NCBI GenBank assembly: GCA_965657135.1
Contig: CBFHNF010000011.1
Span: 1 to 64,000, forward strand
Source: HIMB11 sp965657135
Lineage (GTDB): Bacteria > Pseudomonadota > Alphaproteobacteria > Rhodobacterales > Rhodobacteraceae
Length of the DNA: 64,000 nucleotides
Direction of reading: 5' to 3'
Part shown: positions 18,529 through 27,270 of the stretch, piece after piece
Numbering within the stretch: position 1 is the stretch's first letter
Layout of the letters: every line of letters begins with the position of its first letter
Position numbers and translations under genes: made by a program
Notes under the pieces: generated by a model
Databases searched by the model: none
What the model saw: the letters and a program-made list of their open reading frames with translations, nothing else
What the model was told of the DNA's origin: nothing

Positions 18529-19967
18529 TGTGGAGGGCCGTCGCGACGGGTTTGGGACACATCCAGTGGAAAAACCTTGGCCGCATTTAACAGCCAATTG
18601 GGATCAAAAACGTCCTTAATTTTCATTTGCGCCTCTAAATCCAGAGCAGAAAATTGAACCGACATAAGATCCCGTTTTTCGATCCCCACACCGTGTTCAC
18701 CCGTTAGACATCCGCCGACTTCGACACATAGTTTCAGGATCTCTGCTCCAAAGGCTTCACAGCGCTCCAAATCACCTTCTTTGTTCGCGTTATACAGTAT
18801 GAGAGGGTGCATGTTGCCATCACCGGCATGGAAAACATTGCCCACTTCCAAACCAAACTCTTGGCTTAATTCTGAAATCCGACGCAATACAAAGGGTAAC
18901 TTCGAAACGGGAATTGTTCCATCTAGACACATGTAATCATTGATTTGGCCCATTGCGCCAAAGGCAGATTTGCGTCCCAACCATATGCGTCCTGCTTCTG
19001 CTGCATCGCGCGCGCGGCGCAACTCGACAGGGTTATGTCGCTGGGCAATCTCTAGTATTTTATCCAACTGCTCTTCAATTTCTAAATCGCTCCCCTCGAC
19101 TTCGACGATCAACAGCGCTTCACAATCCGGATACCCCGCACCAGAAAACGCCTCTGTCGCTCGGATGCACGGACGATCCATAAACTCAATGGCAACCGGT
19201 AATACACCTGCACGGATGATGTCCGAAACACATTCACCCGCAACTTCGTTACTCTCAAATCCCAATAGAACAGGGAGGGCACCTTCGGGTTTATGCAATA
19301 TGCGCAAAGTGGCCTCGGTCACGATCCCAAGTTGCCCCTCAGATCCACAAATAACACTTAGTAAATCCAATCCATCCGCATCCAAATGGCTGCCACCTAT
19401 TTCTAGGATTTCACCCTGCATGGTGACTAGCGTCACACCCATCAAATTATTTGAAGTAACACCATATTTCAAACAATGAGCACCGCCGGAATTCATGGCA
19501 ATATTTCCAGCAATCGCACAGGCCAACTGACTGGACGGGTCAGGTGCATAGAAAAAATTGTCCTGTTCTACAGCACCAGTGACACTTAAATTTGTAAGCC
19601 CAGTTTGCACGCGGATCACACGATTTTTGTAATCGCACTCTAACACATCGTTCATGCGTGCAACGCCAATAATCACACTATCCGCAGTCGGAAGTGCGCC
19701 CCCTGCCAAAGATGTCCCAGCACCCCGTGGAACAACAGGCACGCGCATCTCATTACATATCCGCAATGCAGTTGCCACGTCCTCAGTCGTGTGGGGCAAC
19801 ACCACTGCAAGTGGGGGGCAGCGATACGCAGAAAGCGCATCACATTCGTACGCTTTCGTTTCTGCAGGGTCATCAATAACTGTATCTGATGACAATACAG
19901 CTTTTAGACGGGCAACTATTTCTGCTTTGCGTGAAAGCGTATACTGATCTGGTGTTGGCATTTCCAT
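18525..19967 (-). CDS. glcD: glycolate oxidase subunit GlcD
   Basis: Catalytic flavoprotein that oxidises glycolate to glyoxylate, letting cells use photorespired phytoplankton glycolate. The 480-aa protein has the FAD_binding_4 core with PVVPRGAGTSLAGGA, CAIAGNIAMNSGGAHCLKYG and IVCGSEGQLGIVTEA (the last as VICGSEGQLG), then the FAD-linked C-terminal domain with VFHAGDGNMHPLIL and CLTGEHGVGIEKR. A second Met two codons in is an alternative start. It opens the operon, and a palindrome 17 bases upstream is a likely operator. Confidence 0.95.
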   Translation of the reverse strand: MEMPTPDQYTLSRKAEIVARLKAVLSSDTVIDDPAETKAYECDALSAYRCPPLAVVLPHTTEDVATALRICNEMRVPVVPRGAGTSLAGGALPTADSVIIGVARMNDVLECDYKNRVIRVQTGLTNLSVTGAVEQDNFFYAPDPSSQLACAIAGNIAMNSGGAHCLKYGVTSNNLMGVTLVTMQGEILEIGGSHLDADGLDLLSVICGSEGQLGIVTEATLRILHKPEGALPVLLGFESNEVAGECVSDIIRAGVLPVAIEFMDRPCIRATEAFSGAGYPDCEALLIVEVEGSDLEIEEQLDKILEIAQRHNPVELRRARDAAEAGRIWLGRKSAFGAMGQINDYMCLDGTIPVSKLPFVLRRISELSQEFGLEVGNVFHAGDGNMHPLILYNANKEGDLERCEAFGAEILKLCVEVGGCLTGEHGVGIEKRDLMSVQFSALDLEAQMKIKDVFDPNWLLNAAKVFPLDVSQTRRDGPPQ

Positions 19968-19983
19968 CGGACAACCTCACTAC

Positions 19984-20008
19984 AATTGGTAAATAAATAT
20001 AACCAATT
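19984..20008 (-). promoter_or_regulatory. palindrome upstream of glcD, candidate GntR-type (GlcC/FadR-like) operator
   Basis: Perfect inverted arms AATTGGT (19984-19990) and ACCAATT (20002-20008) flank an 11-base AT spacer that contains TATATT on the minus strand, a possible -10 element for glcD. TTGGT/ACCAA half-sites are the known recognition pattern of the FadR subfamily (PdhR, GlcC). The spacer is longer than the classic sites, and no GntR regulator gene is in the window. Confidence 0.5.
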
Positions 20009-20037
20009 TAAGAAAAAAGCAAGCAATGCGAACAAAA

Positions 20038-22089
20038 TTAGCTCCGATCCATTCGCCCTTCACGCACCCAACCTATTACCGCTGAACCAAGTGCCATCAA
20101 GAGATACAACCAAGTGGGCATTAATGGAGATTGCCGTACGCCCATTGTGGCATAAGCGTTGTTATCAATTAGGCCAAGCCAACCTCGACCCGACGCAATT
20201 CGCCCTTCGCGCACATCGCGTATGTTTGGAATACCATCCAGCGACCAAATTTGACCACCTTTGCTCGCGTTGACCAGTGGTGCCAATAAGTCCGCCGTAG
20301 GGCGCGGATCGACAAATTCGACAGGATTCGCAGCACCCTTTGAAAACACCCGCTGAACACCGTTTGAAGCGATTTCAAAGATACCTTGTTCCGTCGTCGA
20401 AAATTCACCGCTGAATGTTCCAGGCGCTGTGGGTATTAATTCAACTTCGATGGTCGTGCCATCAGGCCATCGTATTTCCGCTGGATCTAATGTATCTAAC
20501 AAAGAATATTGCGAAATTCTTATGTCCTGATCTTGGATCGCTATAGAAATGCTTTCTTCTTCAAGCTCGGGTTCTTTCATCAACCAATGGGCCAATCGTT
20601 TCAACAATTCTTGTTGTGGGCCACCGTTTTCAAATCCGCGATACCACAGCCACGCATGATCGGATGCCAACAACGCAACACGACCTTCGCCAATCCGATC
20701 TAGGGTTAACAATGCCCGTTCATCAACACCCTGCATAAGTGTTTGACCACGATCGGGAATAACTTCGATTTGACGCAACCAAGCGCCCCAGTCTGATGGA
20801 CCAGCCAATCCACGCGTAACAGGGTGACGTTCGCCTAATTCTGTGACCTTGGGCACATAACGCTTTTCGATAATTCGTGCAGTTGGAGCCGCGGGCAGTA
20901 CATCTTGCAATGGAGATCGATAGATAGAATTTGCAGATGCAAAATCTGGTCCCGCCGCCACCAAAACCGCGCCACCGTCGCGCACATAGCGTGCAACGTT
21001 TTCCAAGTATGAAAGTGGTAAAATTCCGCGCCGTTTGTATCGATCAAAAATAATCAAATCAAAATCATCAATTTTTTCCATAAATAATTCACGGGTTGGA
21101 AAGGCAATCAATGACAGTTCCGAAACGGGAACGCCGTCTTGCTTTGCGGGGGGGCGCAAAATTGTAAAATGCACCAAATCAACTGAACTGTCGGATTTGA
21201 GTAAATTTCGCCAAACCCGCCCACCCGGGTGCGGAGCACCTGATACCAGCAAAACCCGCAATCGATCCCGCACACCATTCACCGAAACAACACTACGGTT
21301 ATTTTGATCCGTCAATTCGCTTTCAACAGGGTCAATCCAAAACTCGATTATATTTTGACCTGCGTTTCCAACGTTTACGCGCAATTCGGTATCTTGGCCA
21401 ATGGGAACTGAAAACTCGATGACACGCCCTGATCCAACCCGCGCATAAACACGCGTGCGTTGATCAGTCTCATCTGACGCAATACCCATGTCATCAACGC
21501 GCAACACCATCGGGACACTTTCGCCAATGATGCCAAAAGCGGGAGCATTCAACACGCTCAGCTTTCGGTCAAAGGTGTCTTTTTCACCAATCACAAAATG
21601 ATGTACAGGTACATTTATCGCCAGATCCTCAACATTCTCGTGTACCTGACCATCAGATATTATGAAGATGCCACTCAACCGATTTGCAGGAATATCCGCC
21701 AAAGCACGACGCATCGCTGATATAATTAAGGTGCCTGCGTTGTTGTCGGCATCTTGAACTCGCACGATTTCAAGATCGCGGTTCTGGTTTTCAATGCGAT
21801 TTCGCAAATTCTCGAGTGTATCAATTGTTTGCGTCCTGCGTTCAGCCAGATCATGTGAGCGTGTTTCATCAACCACTATCAGTACAATGTCATTTAGGTT
21901 TTGCCTGTCTTCAATCCGCACGCTTGGGTTCGCAAGCGCGATTAAAACAAACGCGGCCGCCAGAAAACGAAACGGCCAGCCTCGCAACCCTAAATATCGT
22001 GCAAAAGCAACCGCACACAGTGAGGCCAGCCCTAACAAAATAAGTAAAGGGAGCGGAACCAAATATGAAAAAACAACTGACTGAATCAT
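20038..22089 (-). CDS. membrane protein with vWA-like and glutamine-amidotransferase-like domains
   Basis: A 683-aa inner-membrane protein of unknown function. Two N-terminal membrane segments (about residues 8-28 and 38-56) are followed by a vWA-like domain with DIVLIVVDETRS and IIFIISDGQVH-type strands (seen as GIFIISDGQ), where the MIDAS motif is degenerate. A class I amidotransferase-like Rossmann domain follows at about 280-450 (RVLLVSGAPHPGG, DGGAVLVAAGPDF) without an obvious catalytic Cys. One membrane segment lies at the C-terminus (WLYLLMALGSAVIGW). Its ATG overlaps the preceding gene. It is the last of the MoxR/DUF58 four-gene set and probably acts periplasmically with it. Confidence 0.82.
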   Translation of the reverse strand: MIQSVVFSYLVPLPLLILLGLASLCAVAFARYLGLRGWPFRFLAAAFVLIALANPSVRIEDRQNLNDIVLIVVDETRSHDLAERRTQTIDTLENLRNRIENQNRDLEIVRVQDADNNAGTLIISAMRRALADIPANRLSGIFIISDGQVHENVEDLAINVPVHHFVIGEKDTFDRKLSVLNAPAFGIIGESVPMVLRVDDMGIASDETDQRTRVYARVGSGRVIEFSVPIGQDTELRVNVGNAGQNIIEFWIDPVESELTDQNNRSVVSVNGVRDRLRVLLVSGAPHPGGRVWRNLLKSDSSVDLVHFTILRPPAKQDGVPVSELSLIAFPTRELFMEKIDDFDLIIFDRYKRRGILPLSYLENVARYVRDGGAVLVAAGPDFASANSIYRSPLQDVLPAAPTARIIEKRYVPKVTELGERHPVTRGLAGPSDWGAWLRQIEVIPDRGQTLMQGVDERALLTLDRIGEGRVALLASDHAWLWYRGFENGGPQQELLKRLAHWLMKEPELEEESISIAIQDQDIRISQYSLLDTLDPAEIRWPDGTTIEVELIPTAPGTFSGEFSTTEQGIFEIASNGVQRVFSKGAANPVEFVDPRPTADLLAPLVNASKGGQIWSLDGIPNIRDVREGRIASGRGWLGLIDNNAYATMGVRQSPLMPTWLYLLMALGSAVIGWVREGRMDRS

Positions 22090-24755
22090 TGCCCTAACCG
22101 ATCTAGCAACGTGGGGACGTGAACCTGATCTGACTTATAATTTCCAGTCAATACATGCATGACCAGGTTTATTCCAAAACGGATCGCCATTTCGCGCTGG
22201 TGTTCTCCAGCGCGCCCACGCCCAACGGGATAAAGAGGATCACCCTGCTGATTAATCGCCCAAGCCGCCGCCCAATCATTTGATCCGATGATCACTGGGG
22301 TAACGCCATCATTTAATCGTCTAAATGGCAACGCAGGATCCAACTGTTCCTTATTGATGGCCGCCTCAACCCAAACTTCGCCATCAACATGGCGACCGGG
22401 TGCATCTTGAATCAAATAGAACGTACGATTGATAACATGATCATTTGGCAGGGGATCTAGCGGAGGGATATCTAATTGGCGCAAGAGATCGCGCAAGTTA
22501 CCTTGCGCTGTGCCAAGGCCAGCATCCCGACTATCAAAGACAATCACACCGCCCTGCTGCATGTAACGATTAACACGCTCGATGGCCTGAGGTGTAAGCG
22601 ATAGCGCCTGTTCGGAAATTGGCCAATATAGAAACGGATAGAATGCAAGTTCATCAAACTCCACGTTCACGCCAACAGGCGTACTTGGTTCAACACTTGT
22701 TCGGAAAAACAACGCATCCGACAACCCAAACAGACCTGCAGCTGCCATTTGGTCCACACGTGCATTTCCTGTTAACACGTGTGCAAATGTAATCTCTGAC
22801 GCGGCAGCATGGTTCGTTTGTGCGATCCCATCACTGGGGAGCAACCCTGCACACAGGGATAGCATAATCAACAAGCGCCCAGCGACGCGCGCAGATGCAA
22901 CAACATCGAGAGCTAATAAAATCAATGCAAACACAAACACAAAGTGCGCCAAAGGCATGGCATCAGACACTTGATTTCCAACACGCACGGCCAAACCATT
23001 AGGCCACTCCATACGCCTGAAATCCCCAACAAGCGTTCCTAAATTGCGGGCAAATGTAAACTCGTCTGTCTGATAAATGCCACCTGGTAACTCAGCGGCA
23101 ATTGGAATGGTTCCCAAATCTTGTGAGGTTGTTATAATCGGTACCTCAGGTTCAACGAGACGGCCAGTGTGATTAATCAATTTTGTGCTTTGCCATATCA
23201 ATCCGGCTGGTAATTCACCATCATCCAGGACAAGTGCACCTGAAACCAATCGCTGCGTCATTTCGACAAATAGTTCAGATAACGCGAGATTGGACCACGC
23301 GGCATTGGCTGTTATGTGAAAAAATACAACTTTTCCCTCACCAAGTGGGGCTTGAGTGACAAGCGGTGTTCCATCTTCTAGTTCAGCAATAACGCGTGAG
23401 GATAAAGTCACATCTGGTTCAGCAAGCACCTGCGCCCTTACGACAATGTCTTCCGGAACAGACAAACCGAAAAATGGACTATCTTGTTTGAAATCAGCAA
23501 TGTGTTTTGGCGTGTCCCATGTCATCGCTCCACCAAGTTGGCGGCCACCCTGACGCAGATCGACTGGAAGCAATTTTGAACCCTTCATATCCTGAGAATA
23601 AAGAGCGGTTGTAGGGCCAGCAAATTGGATCAATGTGCCACCATCACTGACCCAATCAACCAGATCTTGCTCGTATGCCGAACGCGATGCATCTGTTAGG
23701 AAAATTGCAATCGGTTTAGATAACAAAATATCGTCCAATGATAGTTCAATAACTTCTGTGGTTTGCTGTAATGCCGTGCGTAAGTAATGAAGGGGTTGGA
23801 GCAGTTCAGCAATTTCTTCTGCCGGATTTAACGCAAAGATTCCAACCCGAGGGCGTGCAAGATCTCCCGCAGCATGCACAACACTTGCCGCATGATCTTC
23901 GCCAATCAATCGAACATCTGTCAGTCGCGCACGTAGCTTAGATGGCAATTCAACAACAGCATTATCCGTAGTTGGTGAAACCGAAACTCTGGCAAATTCT
24001 GTTCGTACTCCGGCTGGTGTCAGCCCAATAAATGCAACCTCTGGCGGCTGCATGGTTGGATCAGATTTCTGAATACTCGCAACCAGATTGTCTCCATCGC
24101 CGATCACCGAAGTCAGCACTGCGATATTACCACTCGGCGTCCTTATTTCGACATGTCCGCGTTGCTGTAATTCGCTCAAAAATTCCAGACGATCCTGCGC
24201 GTAATCCAGCCCGTCCACGAACCAAACGCCATCAAATTTTTCACGCTCAGACAAAATGATTTTTGCACCTAAACTAAAGCTTGGCAACCACGGCGAAGGG
24301 GTCCAAGAGGCCAGTCGTTCGGCATGATATGCTGCAGATTGCCAGTCAGGTTTATCTGGGTTTGCCAAATCAAGGACAGCGATCAATTTTTGGTCGACCT
24401 CAGCAGATTCCAAAAGCGCTTGAATTTGATCTCGATGATGTTGAGCAAATTTTTGATGGGCAAACCCACCATCAAGAATGATTAGCATGCGATCATTTTC
24501 AAAGCGGCTTTCACTATATCGAAGCTCGGGTTTTGCGAGCGCGATGATGATCGCCGCAAGGGCCAAAATCCGCATCAACAAAAGCCACCACGGCGTACGT
24601 TCGCTCACTTGATCCTTATCTCGCAATCCAAGCAACAGATGCACAGCTGCAAAGGCACGTTTGACTGGACTGGGTGGGACAGCGCGCAACAGCAACCAAA
24701 TCATTGGCAAAATAGCCAAAGCCAATAGTATCAGCGGAGAGGCAAACTGAAGCAT
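22086..24755 (-). CDS. BatA-domain and DUF4159 membrane protein
   Basis: An 889-aa membrane protein. The N-terminus is the BatA (aerotolerance regulator) domain with two membrane helices (FASPLILLALAILPMIWLLL and a second near residue 62-80), then a vWA-like region (MLIILDGGFAHQ). Another membrane pair lies near 605-640, and a C-terminal DUF4159 domain spans about 665-880 with ITFAHVLTGN, ELAFYPFLYWPIS and GGVIVFDSRDAG. DUF4159 proteins have a Rossmann-like periplasmic domain of unknown role. It is one base from the DUF58 gene and overlaps the next, so it belongs to one operon. Confidence 0.85.
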   Translation of the reverse strand: MLQFASPLILLALAILPMIWLLLRAVPPSPVKRAFAAVHLLLGLRDKDQVSERTPWWLLLMRILALAAIIIALAKPELRYSESRFENDRMLIILDGGFAHQKFAQHHRDQIQALLESAEVDQKLIAVLDLANPDKPDWQSAAYHAERLASWTPSPWLPSFSLGAKIILSEREKFDGVWFVDGLDYAQDRLEFLSELQQRGHVEIRTPSGNIAVLTSVIGDGDNLVASIQKSDPTMQPPEVAFIGLTPAGVRTEFARVSVSPTTDNAVVELPSKLRARLTDVRLIGEDHAASVVHAAGDLARPRVGIFALNPAEEIAELLQPLHYLRTALQQTTEVIELSLDDILLSKPIAIFLTDASRSAYEQDLVDWVSDGGTLIQFAGPTTALYSQDMKGSKLLPVDLRQGGRQLGGAMTWDTPKHIADFKQDSPFFGLSVPEDIVVRAQVLAEPDVTLSSRVIAELEDGTPLVTQAPLGEGKVVFFHITANAAWSNLALSELFVEMTQRLVSGALVLDDGELPAGLIWQSTKLINHTGRLVEPEVPIITTSQDLGTIPIAAELPGGIYQTDEFTFARNLGTLVGDFRRMEWPNGLAVRVGNQVSDAMPLAHFVFVFALILLALDVVASARVAGRLLIMLSLCAGLLPSDGIAQTNHAAASEITFAHVLTGNARVDQMAAAGLFGLSDALFFRTSVEPSTPVGVNVEFDELAFYPFLYWPISEQALSLTPQAIERVNRYMQQGGVIVFDSRDAGLGTAQGNLRDLLRQLDIPPLDPLPNDHVINRTFYLIQDAPGRHVDGEVWVEAAINKEQLDPALPFRRLNDGVTPVIIGSNDWAAAWAINQQGDPLYPVGRGRAGEHQREMAIRFGINLVMHVLTGNYKSDQVHVPTLLDRLGQ

Positions 24756-24756
24756 T

Positions 24757-25620
24757 CTAATGCATCCCCAAGTGTTCGATGATTAAGCCGATGATTTCAC
24801 GTGGGTCCTGTTCAATTGAAACGTTTAGGTAAATCCAGTCATGTGCCGCCGCAATTTCTGCCAAACTTTTTTGATTTTTCGCGAGCTTATCTAGATACTC
24901 TAACCTTAATGCACGGGCTTGATTAGATTGAAATTTTATAGACCCAGATGCGCTTTTGAATTCTACCCTTCCCGAAAACGGAAAGTTAAGCTCGTCTTGT
25001 GTCAGCACCTGAACCAAACACCCCGTGATCCCACGCCCCCCAAATGTTGAAAGATGTTGGGCAAGGCCTTCATGACCTTGAAAATAGCTGGATAAAATTA
25101 AGGCTTTGGAGTTTCGGGGAATATCCTGTGCGATAGGCAAGCGCAAAGGATGATCGCTAGGTTGCAAGAGTGTGTCAGCAATTTCAATCTGTTCTTTGGG
25201 GCGATCAACTTGCAAAAATTCACCGCATTCAACACGAACCTTTTCCGAAATATCACAATACGCATATCCCAATGCCATTGTAATCAGAGCATTAAAATAT
25301 GCTTTTGATTTCGGATGATCTATAAAATGATCACCATCACGATCCACTATAATTGAGAGTGTCTGAGGCGCACTCCATTCGGTTTCGCGTACATAAAGTT
25401 CATCTGATTTTGCAGATTGCTTCCAGTTTATACTGCGTGGGGAATCTAGCCCATTTTCAAATTTTCTAAATTGCCAAAAATCTGATCCAGCGCCGGACGT
25501 GCGCCGCCCATGTTCACCCAACCGCAATGATTTGCTAAGCCGCCGCGCGGCAAGCAATAACACCTCAACTTCGTCACTGTAGCGTTTCGCCTCTGGGAAA
25601 AACCCCACATCATTGATCAT
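24757..25620 (-). CDS. DUF58 domain protein
   Basis: A 287-aa soluble protein of the DUF58 family, distant vWA-like proteins that usually sit next to MoxR ATPases. The diagnostic segment is present: GRRTSGAGSDFWQFRKFENG, with DSPRSINWKQSAKSDELYVRE following and the IIVDRDG strand. The MIDAS-like Ser/Asp set is partial. Likely a MoxR client or adaptor, by family context. Its ATG overlaps the moxR-like stop codon. Confidence 0.9.
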   Translation of the reverse strand: MINDVGFFPEAKRYSDEVEVLLLAARRLSKSLRLGEHGRRTSGAGSDFWQFRKFENGLDSPRSINWKQSAKSDELYVRETEWSAPQTLSIIVDRDGDHFIDHPKSKAYFNALITMALGYAYCDISEKVRVECGEFLQVDRPKEQIEIADTLLQPSDHPLRLPIAQDIPRNSKALILSSYFQGHEGLAQHLSTFGGRGITGCLVQVLTQDELNFPFSGRVEFKSASGSIKFQSNQARALRLEYLDKLAKNQKSLAEIAAAHDWIYLNVSIEQDPREIIGLIIEHLGMH

Positions 25621-26621
25621 GCAGCGCGCGCCTGTTTTTCAATATCAGCAAGAACATTTTTGATAAGCAACTGCGTGTCCATGCCTTGAGCTGATGCTGT
25701 ATACTTTAAACTCATGCGGTGACCCAACACTGACTTCACAAGTGCATGCACATCCGCCATGGTTGGGGAAACGCGCCCCTGAATAATAGTGTGCGCCTTC
25801 GCCGCCAGCACCAATGCCTGACCCGCGCGCGGACCAGGCCCCCAAGACACAAATTCCTGTGTCAATGCGTGCGTGTCATCTGTGTTGGGCCGCAGCGCAC
25901 GCACAAGTTCCAGAATTGTGTTCAGTATATTTTCTCCAAGCGGGATTTGCCGGATCAAACTTTGTGCGGAAATCAATTCATGCGCATCGAAAATCGACAT
26001 GGCGCTCGCATCATCTGCGCCAGTTGTTTCCAGTATGATTTCGCGCTCTGTATCAATATCAGGATAGCCCACTTCGATTGATAACAAAAACCGATCAAGC
26101 TGCGCCTCCGGCAGGGGATAAGTGCCCTCTTGTTCGATTGGGTTTTGGGTTGCCAAAACCACAAACGGTTTAGGCAAGTCATGTGTTTGTCCCGCGATGG
26201 TTACTTGGCGTTCTTGCATCGCTTGCAACAGTGCAGATTGCGTACGCGGGCTTGCGCGATTGATTTCATCTGCAAGTATCAGGCCTGCAAAAAGAGGACC
26301 TTTCTGAAAGCGAAAATTGCGCACACCGTTTGGATCTTCCTCTAAGATTTCAACACCCAATATATCCGTTGGCATCAAATCTGGTGTGAACTGAATACGA
26401 GCATCTCCAATGCCCATGACGGTTGCCACCGTTTCAACCAATCGGGTTTTTCCAACTCCTGGCACGCCAACCAAAACCGCATGCCCACCCGCCAGCATCG
26501 TGGTCAACACCTGATCTACAACTTGCCCCTGCCCAAAAAAACGTGTGTTGATTTGCGCTTTGGACTGGGCCAGTTTAACTTTTAGGCTATTTAACTGATC
26601 GGATAGGTGTGTGGACGACAT
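25617..26621 (-). CDS. MoxR family AAA+ ATPase
   Basis: A 334-aa chaperone-like ATPase thought to remodel or activate partner complexes that contain vWA domains. Walker A is GVPGVGKT, Walker B LADEINRASPRTQ, sensor 1 VLATQNPIEQEGTYPLPEAQLDRF (the family signature, split here across residues 170-195), and the C-terminal lid carries LGHRMSLKY. An open frame reaches 26726 but would overlap the divergent DUF1285 gene; the ATG at 26621 (MSSTHLSDQL) fits the family. It heads the four-gene operon. Confidence 0.94.
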   Translation of the reverse strand: MSSTHLSDQLNSLKVKLAQSKAQINTRFFGQGQVVDQVLTTMLAGGHAVLVGVPGVGKTRLVETVATVMGIGDARIQFTPDLMPTDILGVEILEEDPNGVRNFRFQKGPLFAGLILADEINRASPRTQSALLQAMQERQVTIAGQTHDLPKPFVVLATQNPIEQEGTYPLPEAQLDRFLLSIEVGYPDIDTEREIILETTGADDASAMSIFDAHELISAQSLIRQIPLGENILNTILELVRALRPNTDDTHALTQEFVSWGPGPRAGQALVLAAKAHTIIQGRVSPTMADVHALVKSVLGHRMSLKYTASAQGMDTQLLIKNVLADIEKQARAA

Positions 26622-26685
26622 AAGAATCCCTAAATCAAATTGTACTAAGTAAGAGCGTAGCGCGATAAAGGAAAATGGCAAAGTC

Positions 26686-27270
26686 ATGACTGGCGAGAAT
26701 TCACCGATAGCCCGAGCAGACGGCATCGCAGCAGCAGCAAGGGCAGCAACAACAAAAAAGGGGCCGCCACCCGTTCATTTATGGAATCCTCCGTTTTGTG
26801 GGGATTTGGACATGCGCATAGCGCGTGACGGAACATGGTTTTATTTGGGCACACCGATTGGTCGATTTGAGTTGGTAAAACTTTTCTCCTCTATCTTGCG
26901 CAAAGACGGCGACAAATATTTTTTGGTAACCCCTGTCGAAAAGGTAGGCATTACTGTCGATGACGCCCCATTTGTTGCTATCGATTTTACCGTTTCAGGT
27001 GAGGGCACAGAACAAGTTCTAACATTTGAAACACATGTTGGTGACGCTGTGATAGCGTGTAGAAGAGATCCAATTCGTGTTATACGTGATGCCGATACTG
27101 GCGAACCCTCGCCATATGTACACGTACGAGCTGGACTAGAGGCCCTGATTGATCGAAAAAGTTTTTATCGCTTGGTCGACATTGGATCAATCCACCAAGA
27201 TTGGTTTGGCGTATGGTCAAACGGTACTTTTTTCCAAATAATCCCAGCGCATGAATTGGAAGACGTCTAG
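26686..27270 (+). CDS. DUF1285 family protein
   Basis: A 194-aa cytosolic protein with the DUF1285 pattern: HLWNPPFCGDLDMRIARDG, the TPIGRFELVKLFSSILR helix, KYFLVTPVEKVGITVDDAPF and an RAGLEALIDRKSFYRLVD tail. The structure of the family suggests a two-domain binding fold; the ligand is not established. It diverges from the MoxR operon (64 bases between starts) and its stop codon overlaps the convergent polA stop by three bases. Confidence 0.88.
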   Translation: MTGENSPIARADGIAAAARAATTKKGPPPVHLWNPPFCGDLDMRIARDGTWFYLGTPIGRFELVKLFSSILRKDGDKYFLVTPVEKVGITVDDAPFVAIDFTVSGEGTEQVLTFETHVGDAVIACRRDPIRVIRDADTGEPSPYVHVRAGLEALIDRKSFYRLVDIGSIHQDWFGVWSNGTFFQIIPAHELEDV

